NCBI GenBank assembly: GCA_029556615.1
Contig: JAKQDD010000137.1
Coordinates: forward strand, 1 to 45,301
Direction of reading: 5' to 3'
Source of the DNA: Verrucomicrobiota bacterium
Lineage (GTDB): Bacteria; Verrucomicrobiota; Verrucomicrobiia; Limisphaerales; J093
Length of the DNA stretch: 45,301 nucleotides
Shown here: positions 12,201-24,200 of the stretch, one piece after another
Position numbering within the stretch: the stretch's first letter is position 1
How the letters are laid out: each line of letters opens with the position of its first letter
Notes under the pieces: model-generated
What the model was told of the DNA's origin: nothing
The model's database searches: none
The model's input: only the letters and a program-made list of their open reading frames with translations
Made by a program: the position numbers and the translations under genes

Positions 12201-15200
12201 CGGGTGCGGCCGAACAGGAGGTAGACCCCGTGGTCCACCCCCGGGGAGCCGTCGGCACCGAATTCGTTGACAACCACGGCCAGGTCATCCAGGGACTGGC
12301 GGCCGCCGACGCGGTCGCCGTTCAGGTTGCCGCCGGCGACGAGCCGGCACTGACTGCCGGCGGCGGTGGCGGCCAGGAGCGGTGCCGGCAGCCGCAAGAC
12401 CAGATCCGGTTCATCGTACGCGGCCTGGGACAACGCCGCGTCGCCGAACCAGACGTAAGCGTAACTCGAACCGGTGGGGTGATCGTCGACAGCGCCCACG
12501 AAATCGTCCCTGCCGTCGCCGTTGAGGTCGCCGAGCGGCATGATGACCGGCTGACTCGTCGCCGTTGGCGGCGGCACGTGGACATCGGCATGGGTGGCCG
12601 GGACATCGACGGTCTTGCCGCAGGCCAACGTGTCACTTGAGCCATCGGTCAACCCGAGCGCGTAGGCGCCCATCGCAGCCGCGAACCCCTCGGTCCGCAG
12701 GTTGATGACGTGCAGCAAGTAATACTCGGGCACGCCCGCGAACTGCTCGACGGGCAGGATCTGCAAGGCATCGCCAGTGTCCGCCCGGTTGGCAGCGGCG
12801 AACAGGTTGAGCCCGAAACCGGCGGCGCGGCCAGCCTCGAACAGCGCTTGTTCAGCCGGGTCGTCAAACGTCACCGTGATCATCTCCGAGGTCAGCCAGG
12901 CCGTCTCCGACACTCCAAAACGACTGAACGCCCCCGTCGCCGGCAGAATATACCAATCGCCGGCGTCCCCGGTGTGGAACGTCAGGCCGCCAACTCCCGC
13001 CGTCGCCAGGGCCTCCGTGTCCAGCAGCGCCGCGAACTGCACGTCGTCATTGAGTCCGGACGCCATGCCACGCGCCACGACTTCGTATCGGTCCGGATGC
13101 CAATCGTCGTTCCCCACGATGACATCGTCGCCGCCGCCGCCGGACAGGGTGTCGTCCCCTTCCCCACCAAAGAGGAAGTCATCGCCGGGCCCGCCCTCGA
13201 TGACATCAGCCAGGGCGCCGCCATAGAGCTGGTCGATGCCGTCGCCACCCTGGATTTCGAGCGCGGCAATCCGGCCGCCCTGTTCGTAGTCGCCGGGGTC
13301 AATGCCCCACTCCGCGGTCGTGTTGGGGAAAGCAAACTCCGGGTTGCCATGGACCACATCGTTGCCCGCGAGGGTGTTGATGACGGTGTGCTCGACATCC
13401 TTGGCCTGGTAAAGCGCGTATGTCTGTTCGAACTGGCCGGTTACAGGGTCCGCCACGAATTGCTGGTTGGCGATATCCCACACGAGGCTCGTGAATTCGT
13501 ACCGGTGCAGGATGCGGTTATAGCGAATCGCCACCTCGTCGGGCACGGGCCAGCCCAACCGATCCAGATCCCCGCCCAGGAACAGCACCCGGTCACTCCC
13601 CGGGCCGCCGTCGCAGTGGTCGGTCAGCGTCGGCACATACGTCTGCGTCCTGCCCTTGAGGAACGGCAGGCCGTCGGGAATCAACTGGAACGTGTCGTCG
13701 CCTCCCTCCCCAAAGAGCAGGTCGCTGGCTTGGCGATCGAGCCCGCCGCTGAGCACGTCGTTGCCCGGCCCTCCCAGCACCCAGTCCTCGGCCGGTCCGC
13801 CCATCAGGATGTCGTTGCCTTCGCCGCCCAGGAGGATGTCTTTGCGGGTGGGATTGGCGGCCGTCGCGAGGTCATAGGCGACAGCGACCTGGCCCGCCCC
13901 CGGCCGCAGGGTGAGATCGTAAGCCGTGGGCACGCCGTTGGCGGATTCGATCGCGATGAGATACGTCGAGGCCAATTCGAGGGTGAGCCCTCCGAGGTCA
14001 AGCACCGTGGCTCCGCGGCCGGTGAAATCGAGGACCATTGTGCCAACCTGGCCGCCAATGGCCGGCAGGATTTCATACGCGGCAGTCCGGCCGTCGCCGG
14101 CTATGCGCACCCAGTACTCGGCCCGGGGCAACCCCGCGAGGTCCACCAGGACGGAACCGCCGGTGCCCCCGCGGTTCGCCAACGGCACGCCGCCCACCTG
14201 GTCGAAGAGCGCCACATCGAGGGTCGCCGAACCCGCCATGCGCGCCACGGTGAACCCGCCCTCCGGCAACACCTGGCCGCCGGCGGAGTCCGGCCCGGTC
14301 GTCGCCGGATAGTCCAGGGTGAACTTGAACCAATCGATGTCGCTGGTCGGCGTGACGCGGTCAAACAACGTCAGGCCGTGAATGACGCCGAGGCTCCCGA
14401 AGCCCTCGATCGCAGTGGCCGTCTCCGGGGTGTCGTTGGGCTCCGTTCCTTGATCCAGCTGATCCGGGATGGCGTCCGCCCGACTGGCAGCAGGCTCGGC
14501 ACGACGCAACAGGACAAGGCCGCTCTCGGTCACCCGCCAGAGTTCGATCCGCAGGCCGTCGTTGTCGCTGAGGCTCTGCAGGCTGATCTCCCCTCCCGTG
14601 AGCGCGTCGCCCGGGCGGAACAGGTACCAGTCAACATCCCGGGGGTTGTCCAGAGTCAAGCCGCGATAGACGACGCTTTGGGTCAATGGCCCGCCGGGCA
14701 ACTCGAACGCGCGAGCCGCCTCGTCGTTGCGCGCGCGTTGCTCGGTCTGGTCGGGCAGCAGCGCGCTCCCGGACAGGATCTCGATGTCGTCGTCGCCGGG
14801 CCCCCCATCGACCCAGACGGTCGTCTGCACGGTCGGGCCCACAGTGACCTTGTCGTTGCCGGCCAGGGCATCGATCAAGACCACCATGAAATCCCCCTCG
14901 CCCGGGAGCAGGCCGCCGTTCAGTTCGATCTCGCGCATCCGGGCAGTGCGCACGTCCGGGTCGGGATCGCCGAGAGCCTCGACGTCGAATCGCAGGTCCT
15001 GCGCGTCCCAGATCAACTGCCCCTGGCTGTCGCGGGCCTCAAAGTCAAGGCGGATTTGGGCATCAAAGCTGAAGTTGCCGTGGCTGTTGGTGAGCCGCGT
15101 GATGAGATGATGGTCGGCGAGCAGGCCGGGTTCCGTCACGTAATCGATCGCAATCACGTCGTCGTTGTTGGAGCCGCTGTAGTACCACACCTTGTCGTTT

Positions 15201-18200
15201 TCCCGCGCAAAAGCCTTCCAAGCGTCGCCTGCCGCGCCGCCGTCAGCGTCCTCGAATCGGGAGCCGTCGCGTCGGTAGAGGGTGTTTTCGCCTTCGGCGC
15301 CATACAGGAAATCGACAGCGGTGCCTCCGTACAGCAAGTCATCGCCCGGCCCGCCGTGCATGCGGTTGAGACCGGTGTCCTCGAGGACATACTGACCGTC
15401 ACCGTCGTTGTCATGCAGATTGCCGGTGGAATCCACAAAGACGCCGAACTGGCCGCCCGCATCCGGGTCCTGTGACCAGGCATGGAGCCGGTCGTCGCCT
15501 TCCTCGCCCAGGAGATCGTCGTTGCCTTGGCCGGCGTAGAGGGTGTCGTCGCCCGCGCCACCCCAGAGACGGTCGTCGCCGGCCAACCCGTACAGGGTGT
15601 CGTTGCCCTCGCCACCGCCAAGCTGGTCACGGCCCGCAGCGCCCCTCAGGACGTCTTGTCCCGGACCGCCTTCGAACACGCCGATCCAATCGTCGCTGCG
15701 CGCGATCAGCGGCGAGACATCAACGGCGTCGGTGCCCTCCTTGAATGCCAGCGTGTCGTCACCACCCAGGGCGGCAATCCGGAATTGCTCGATCACCGGG
15801 GCTCCGCTCGAATCGCGCCACCACACGGGGAAGGCGGCCGACGCAACGACCTGCGGACCCGTTGGCGTGTCGATCGCAATGTCGAACTGCACCGAGATCA
15901 GCGGCACGGCCCGCTGGGCTTCGGCGAAGTGTAACTCGGTCATCGTCGGGTTACCGGATGTCGTGGTCAGGACAAGCGAAGCCGCGCGGCCCTGGCCGAC
16001 CGTGCGTAACGCCAGTTTCCGCCCGACCTGGGTTGCCTGCACGAGACCCTTCAATGCCGTTGCATCCAGCTCCCCGTTGAGCGCTTGAACCAGATCGGCG
16101 AGGCTGGTGCAGGCTGCGGTCTCGTCAGCAGTGAGCGTCACTTGCGCCGGCTGACCGGCGCCCAGTGTGAGAGCAAAAGTCGCGTCGGCCCCCAGCCGCC
16201 CGTTGAGGGGAGCGTCCTCCTGTCCCACCAGCGTCACGTCCGGCTCGCCCAGTTGGATCGTGTCATTAAAGTCCGATCCCAGCACCTGCAGGATGTCGGT
16301 GGCGTTGTCGTCCGGCACATCGTCGCGGCAGACATTGCCGAAGTGACCGTCGAACGCATCGCCCAACCGCTCGTAAAAGACAAAGGCACCCGTCTCGTCC
16401 TGGTACCCGGTGTCGAGGATGAAAACGTCAATCCACTCCCCGCCGTGGCATTGGTCGTGACCTTCCTGACCTTCAAGCCAATCCGAATCGGCACCGCCAA
16501 AGAGCGTGTCGTCACCTCCGCCGCCAAAGAGCATGTCCTCGCCGCCATCACCGTAAACCAGGTCGGCCCCTCCCGTGGTGGCGGCAGCCGGGTTGTCCGC
16601 GTAGTCAGGGCCCGCAAGGCGGTCGCCATAGATGTTCTCGTTGCCGGGGCCGCCACACAAGGTCTCCCGGCGCAGGTTGCCGTGGAGGAAGTCGCTGCCC
16701 GCGCCGCCGAACAGTTGATCGCCGATCTCACGGCTCTCGAGGATCGGATTGCTGGTGGGCGCAAACGCGTACAGGTAATCACGGCCGCCACCCCCCAACA
16801 GGCGCTGACCCTGCTGCACGTGCCGGCCAAAGGCGTCAATGTCGCCGTCGTCGCCATAAAGCCGGTCCTCGCCATGTCCGAACCCGTCGTCCGCCCCGTC
16901 ATCGCCGTAGAGTTGGTCGATCCCCGAACCCCCTTCCAGGACGTCGTCCCTGTCGCCGCCCAACAACACATCCCGTCCGCTCCCACCCCGCAGGCCGTCA
17001 TTGCCAGTGCCCCCGTCGAGATAGTCGTCGCCAGCCCCCCCCTCGATATCGTCCCCGTCGCCGCCCCCGAACAGCCAGTCACTCCCCTCGCCCCCGAGCA
17101 AGGTGTCGCCGCCGTCGCCCTGTTCACCGGGAATCGACTGACCGAACAGGGCCACGGGCGTCGTCCGAGGCGGGTCGAATCCGGTGGGATACAGTGCTTC
17201 GACAGCGTCCCATTGCGGTGGTTTTCCGAGGTTCTCCGGGTCGCGGAACATCCGTTCGCCCAGCGCCTCCTCGCCACCCCAGAGGATGTCGCTGCCCGGG
17301 CCCCCGTCCGCAACGTCGTCACCCCCGTTCCCGACGATCAGGTCGTCGCCGGCTCCGCCCGACAGGGTATCATCTCCCTCCTCGCCGTAAAGCCGGTCGT
17401 CGCCCTCGCCTCCGATCAGCGTGTCGGGCCTGCCACCGGCCGAGGTTTCAAGCTGCACCCGCTCGACCACGCCCGAGACGCTCAGCACCACGATGCCACT
17501 GTCGCCCAACAGGATGTCCGCTCCCAATCCGCCGTCGAGGACGTCACTGTCTTCAGTGCCGATGAGGACGTCGTCACCGTCATTCCCCCGGACAACGTCC
17601 TCCCCCGGGCCGCCGCAGGCCGTGTCCGATCCCGCCCCGCCTTCCAACACGTCATCGCCTTCGTTCCCTTCGATCGTGTCGTCACCGTCATTGCCGTAAA
17701 CGATGTCATCCCCGCGCTCCCCATACACCGTGTCCGCCCCCGCGCCGCCGTAGACAAGATCGTTGCCCCCCGTCGCACCCGTCAGCACCACGGCCGTCAC
17801 CAGTCCATTGCTCAGTGTGACAATCCCCGTGTCCCCCAACACCACGTCGTTCCCTTCGCCCGCGTTGATCGTGTCATCCCGCCCGCTGGTCTCGCCCGCC
17901 ACCCCGCCGCCCAGAATCACATCGTCACCCGCGCCCCCCTCAATCGCATCCCCCGCGTCCTCACTTGCGTCCGTCGTCTCCACCCTGCTCACCCGACCGG
18001 TAAGACCGCTGAATGTGAAAACACCGTCGTCGCCCAGGATCACATCATGGCCCTCGCCGCCCTTGATCGTGTCCGCGCCGGGCCCGCCGGCCATGGCATC
18101 ATCCCCACTCCCGCCATCCAAGACCGCGTCATCGCCATCCCCGCCGTACAACCGATCGTTCCCCTCTCCGCCCGCGATCGTGTCCCTGCCTTCGCCTCCC

Positions 18201-21200
18201 GCGATCGTGTCGTTGCCCCTGTCCCCCTCGAGAAGGTCATCACCCTCATCGCCCTCGAGCGTGTCGTTGCCGTCATTGCCGTAGACGGTGTCGTTTCCGC
18301 GTCCGCCATGGACCGTGTCCGCTCCCACGCCGCCGTAAATGAGATCGTTGCCCCCCATCTCACCCGTCAGCACCACCGCCGTCACCACCCCATTGCTCAA
18401 GGTGACCACCCCAGTGTCTCCCAACACCACGTCGTTCCCTTCGCCCGCATTGACCGTGTCGTCCCGTCCGCTCCCATCACTCGCGACCCCGCCGCCCACG
18501 ATGACATCGTCACCCGCGCCCCCCTCAATGGCGTCCCCCGCGTCCCCGCTCGTGTCGCTTGTCTCCGCCCTTTCCACACGGCCCCCGCTGCCGCTGAACG
18601 TGAAAACACCGTCGTCCCCGAGAATCACGTCGTTGCCGTCGCCGCCCTCAATCGTGTCCGCCCCGGGCCCGCCCGCAATCGCATCATTCCCCGGCCCGCC
18701 CTCCAGCATCAGGTCATCGCCTTCCCCCCCGTACATCCGATCGTTCCCCTCACCCCCCGCGATCGTGTCCCTGCCCTCTCCGCCCGCGATCGTGTCGTCG
18801 CCGCCGTCGCCCTCGAGAACGTCATCGCCTTCGTTCCCTTCGATCGTGTCGTTGCCGTCATTGCCGTAAACGGTGTCGTTTCCGCGCCCGGCGTGGATCG
18901 TGTCCGCTCCCGCGCCGCCGCAAATGAGGTCGTTGCCCCCCTTCTCACCTGTCATCACCACCGCTGTCACCACTGCACTGCTCAGAGTCACAACCCCCGT
19001 GTCCCCCAGCACGACGTCATTTCCTTCCCCAGCATCGATGATGTCATCCCGCCCGCCCGTCTCTCCCGGCACGCCGCCGCCCACGAGCACATCGTCACCT
19101 GCGCCCCCCTCAATCGTGTCCCCCGCGCCGGCGCTCGGGTCAGTCGTCTCCACCCTCTCAACCCGATCGCCAAGAGCGCTGAATGTGAAGGTCCCGTCGT
19201 CCCCGAGGATCACGTCGTTGCCCTCGCCCCCCTCGATCGTGTCGGCCCCGGGACCGCCGGCAACCGCGTCCGCGCCTCCGTCGCCGCAGATCACATCCGC
19301 CCCTTCGCCGCCCTGCAGGAAGTCATTGCCTGCAGGGTCTTCGAGCCGGACGGTGGCATCCAGGGTGAGCGGATCGACCGCAAACGTGGAATCGCCCCAA
19401 ACCCGATCGGCGCCGGCCGCACCGTCGATGACATCCGCGTCCGCGCCGCCCCCGAGGGTGTCATCGCCGGAACCGCCGAGCAGCGTATCGGCTCCGGGGC
19501 CACCATCCAGGATTACGCCGAACGTGCTCATCTGGGCGTCCAGGGTGTCACCGCCCTCCTGGCCGTGCACCAGGAGTGCGCCGATGCCGCTCGCCAGGTT
19601 GACCGTCACCTTGTCTGCTTTCGGGCCCGCATCGAGCGTCGTGAGCGCCCCGCCAAAGAGGCTCGAGACCGTGATGCGGTTTCCACTGTCGCCCACGGAT
19701 CCACCGGCGATGCTGATTCCAAGACCAAAGCCGCCGCCGGTCGCCCCATAGCTGATGGGCGATTCCGTGAAACCAAGAACCTGGGAGGCAGTGATCTCCT
19801 TCGACTGATCCATCGAGGCCCCGTTTCCGGAATCGTCAATCCAAAGCCGGTTCCGCGCGCCGCTCCCCCCGTCGATCGTCAAAGCGCCCTTCAGGTCGGC
19901 AAGCGTTCGCGACGCGTTCGCCACCTCAATCGTGTCGTCGCCGGGGCCCGTATCAAGACGGGTCTCGGCGGAAGTGCCCTGGACCAGGACGCGATCGGCC
20001 TGCGCCCCGCAGTAAAGCCGGAGCCGCTCGACGCCCGAGTAATCGAGGGTAGCGCCGGTGGCCAGCATTCCTTCCAGCGTCGCGCCCGTCAGTGTGACGA
20101 CCCGCCTTGCGTTCCCGGCGCGATCATCGATTTCGACCGTATCGATCGCCGTGTCGCTGTCGAGACCACCGTCCTTGCCGGCATCCAGCGTGATCTTGCC
20201 GCTGATTCCCTCGGTGCAACCAGCGCCGGTCTGAGCAACCGTGCGACCGAACATCACCAGGTCGTCCCCGGCGCCCGTGTTGATGTTCAACGTGGCCGCC
20301 GCCGACGCGCGCACGGTGATCGTGTCGCCCGCAGCCGCCCCCTTCGGATGGGCGCTGTCCGGTGCTTCATCACCGTTGAGAGTGATCGCCGCGCCTGGGT
20401 CGGCGCCTTCGAGCCTCAGCGTATCGGCGCCGCCCTGGCCGTTGACGATGGTGGTCGCGCCGGCGGAGGCGATGGTCACCGTGTCGTCGCCCGCCCCACA
20501 CTCGAGTGTGGTTGTGGTCCCCGCGCCCGTGACGGTGCTCCGGAGCACAAAGGTGTCCCCGCCCCTGCCAAGCCTGATGTCGATCATTTCGAAGTCGCGA
20601 TACTCGAGACCCATGGCCATGCCCAGGCCCGTGACGCCGTCGCGGGTCAGAACACCATCCGCCTGGGCGGTCGCGCACGCGCTGTTGTCCACCACCAACT
20701 GATCCGCGCCGCCCCCACCCCCATCGAGACTCAGCCGACCGGTCGATGACCCGCCCGCGATGGCACCAAGGCCCTCCGCGCCCCCGACTGTGATCGTGTC
20801 CGCCCCCTCCCCACCCCGGACCGCCACGGCCATCGTCACCGGTGTGCCCTCGATGTGAACCGCATCGTCACCGCCCTGCAAATCCACCTCGAGCGCCTCG
20901 ATGCCCGAACCCCCTCCTGGGCTGTCGTACGTGAATCGCTGGGCACCGGCCTCGATCACGGTCGCCGTGACGGTCACCGTCTCGGCGCCTCCCCCGCCCA
21001 GCACGCGGGTGCTGTCCCTGTCCCACACGTTGCCGGTGTCGCGGATCTCCGCCTTGAGACTGGGCGGCTTCCCGGCCGCCGCCGGCGCCGGCCGCACCAC
21101 GTACGTGTCGGATCCCCCGCCTCCGTCGAGAACAACCCCCTGGCTGGGCGTCGCCGAGACGCTAAACGTGTCGGCGCCCCTGCCGCTCCGGATCACGCCC

Positions 21201-24200
21201 GCCCGCGACGCCTCAACCCCGCTCTCCGTGATCTGGTTCGGCCCAAAAACGGCCTTCGTCCCGGCAACGTCCAGCGTCCAATCGGCGTTCACCGCGACTG
21301 CGGTGAGATCCCAGGTGTTCGTGCCCGCGCTTCCCCCGTCGACAATGGTGTCGATCCCCGAGCTCGACGCGAAGCGATACGTGTCATCCCCATCCCCACC
21401 CTTGAGCACGTCGTTCCCAGGACCGCCCTCGAGGGTGTCGGCGCCGTCCCCGCCCACGAGGGTGTCACGGCCTGAGCACCCAAGCAGCGCATCGCCCCCC
21501 AAGCCGCCTTCAAGGGTGTCGTTGCCCTCCCCTCCGTCGAGCCGGTCCGCGCCCGGTCCCCCGAATACGATGTCATCGCCGCCGTCGCCCAGAATGACAT
21601 CGTCCTGGCTGCCGCCGTAAAGCGTGTCATTGCCGGGCCCGCCGTGAAGCTCGGCGGGCACGCTCCTGACGCCGCTCAGGTCAAGGGTGTCGTTCCCTTC
21701 GTCGCCATAAGCCAGAATCCGCTGGATGCCGTCGCGGGCGTACTTCTGCGGAGAGGTGCTGGTCACACCGAAGCCGCTCACGCAGAAGTAATCGCCGGAC
21801 TCGGTCACCGTGAGCCTGTCATCGCCGTCGCTCAGGTCGCCCTGATACCGGCCGGCGGCGTGGCGTCCGCTGTTAAGCAACAGGACCTTCTCGGCATTCA
21901 ACGTGGTGACCTGAGCCAGTACCGGCGGGCGCACGAAGGGGATGTCGAAGGCGTAGATCGTGCCGCGGCCGAATTCCCAGGACTTTTTGATCGAGGTGAG
22001 CGCGAGGTCGATCTCGACGTACGCGTTGAAGAACCAATCGATCGTGCCACGGACGTCGAAGACGGCCAGGGGATTGCCGGCATTGGCGTCCAGGTTGGCT
22101 TCCATCTCGCCCCACCGCACCTTGCCGTCGCGATTCGGATCGTTGAGATTGAAGAGGACGGTCGACTCGATGCCGCCTTCGGCGCCGACGCGCGCGACCT
22201 TGGCGCTGACCGCGGCTCCGGCGGCGATGCTCGCATCCAGCGAGGCTTCGGCGATGTCCTTGCCCTCGGATGCCTCGACGTCGCTCACGAAGAAGCCATC
22301 GACCAGGTCCAGGGGATTGTGACTCTGCCGGAACAACTCGACGCCGCGGGTGTCATACCCGATCGTCAGGTCCACACCGGCTTTGAACGTGCCCCGCAAT
22401 GTGACCACCAGCGGCCCCCACAACGGGAACTCCTCGAAGTACTCGAACCTGAAACCCAACGCAGGCAGATGATACGTCATCAGGGTCACATCCGACTGGC
22501 CCAGCAGCAACTTGAACAGCGTCTCCGGCCGGAACACACGGATGTCCAGCTTGCCCTCGCCCTTGATGACCGATTGCACGAAGCTCCTGGCCGGGCCGTC
22601 CCCGCCCAACCCGCCAAGGTCGGGCGCCGGCCGATCCTCCGGTACCGCCGCGTTCCGAAGGTCGTCCTCCGACGCCGAACGCAGGTCCGCCAACAGACCG
22701 GGCTCCGCGGGGTCCTCGCCGCAGATCACCAGGCCCCCGAAGTTCACCACGAGGTTGCTTCCCTGGGCGTCGCGGGCGGCGTCCGTGACCAGTCGCAAGA
22801 GGCTGTAAACTTCGGCCACCGCATCCAGGAACGGTCCGATCCGGCCCGACGTGTCCAGCCGCTCAGCCAGGGTCTTCAGCGTGACGGCGGTGCCCGCAAG
22901 ATCGGACAGGACGGGAATGCGCCGGTACAGCATGCCCGTCTCCTTGTCGAGGAGCCAGTCCAACGGCTCCAGCACCTCGCCAATCTGCCCCAGGACCGGC
23001 CCCGCAAAGTCGGAGATGAATGACCCCACGTCCAGACGGATGTCCCGCAAGCTGACTTCCGGCACCTTGCCCATCAGGGCAGTGCCGCTCGAGAGATCGG
23101 CCGTGAACAGGTCCCAGTCCACCACGAAATCGAAGCCCATCGACGGCAGCACGGCTGCAGACCCCACCAGCCTGCGGAAGTTGACGTTGACTCCCAAGCC
23201 CACATGGGCAAAACCGCTGGCGCTGGCTTCGATCAAGCCGCCCGCACGTCCTCCCGCCCCGCTCAGCTCCGCAGCGGTCAGCTTGCCGTCATGGTTCGGA
23301 TCCACCAAGTCCACCGCGAACGCCAGCGCCAACCGCGTCCGGTCCGCGTCCGCACTCTGATCAACAACATCCACCGCGAGGAAGCCCAGCGTGCCCGTCG
23401 CCGCCACCGGCCGGCCGGGCGCGCTTCCCGCGAGTCGCGCACTCACGGCCACCGACAGTTCCTCCGGACTGGTCGTCACGAAGAAGAAGCCATTGTCCCG
23501 GTCGATCCCAAATCCGAATTCCAGCGACCATTGCACCACCAACTCGATTCCCGCATCGATGTCGAACCCCAGCGCCGGCAGCCCCAAGTCCAACCGAATC
23601 GGCTGGTCCCACACGTACTCCTGTCCCAGGCGCAACTCGTACTGCACACGGTCCCCCGCAACCGTCACCCCGATGTCTTCCCGCGTGGCGGGCCCGGTTC
23701 CGACGCGCTTCTGGAGGAGCCCCAACGCGCCGAACTGATCATCGAGTTGCTCTGCGCCCTGGCTGGCCGCGCCGAAGACATCGAACAACACGTCTCGAAT
23801 CAACCCCTCGACGCCGGCACCGACCGACGTCATCCGCACTTTCAGCGGCGTCAGCAGCTCCTCACGAAATCGCTCGATGAACCGGCCCGCCTCGCCCAGG
23901 GAATTCCCGACCAGCGGCAACGAGCGGTCGAGCAACTCACGGTCCAGAGCGTCCTCGAGCAGGCCAAGCACCGAGTCCAAACCGCTCACCAGCAGGTCGG
24001 GATCGCTCAGCAGACTCGACAACGACGGCAGCGCCAGCCCGCTGAAATCGGGAGTGGCTACCGTCGTGGCATCGGACTCGCCCTTCAGAAACTCCGGCAG
24101 CTTGACGGTGGCCACCAGATCATTCGCGGCCTCGTCTCCCCCCAGGGGCATGGACTCGGTTGGGAAATAGAGCGGCAGAGTCGCCGTCGCCGTCCCCGCG

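Noticed and set aside
13100..19520. DNA-level repeats in the RTX region considered as a CRISPR array or minisatellite
   Set aside because: The repetition follows the codon frame of nine-residue RTX units and a 195-residue protein superrepeat. There are no constant repeats with unique spacers and no cas genes.
16085..20749. A 1,554-codon open frame on the + strand opposite the RTX array
   Set aside because: It is the antisense of GC-rich, Gly/Asp-rich repeats. Its translation is Pro/Val/Ala-rich low complexity without a domain, and the - strand frame has clear RTX motifs.
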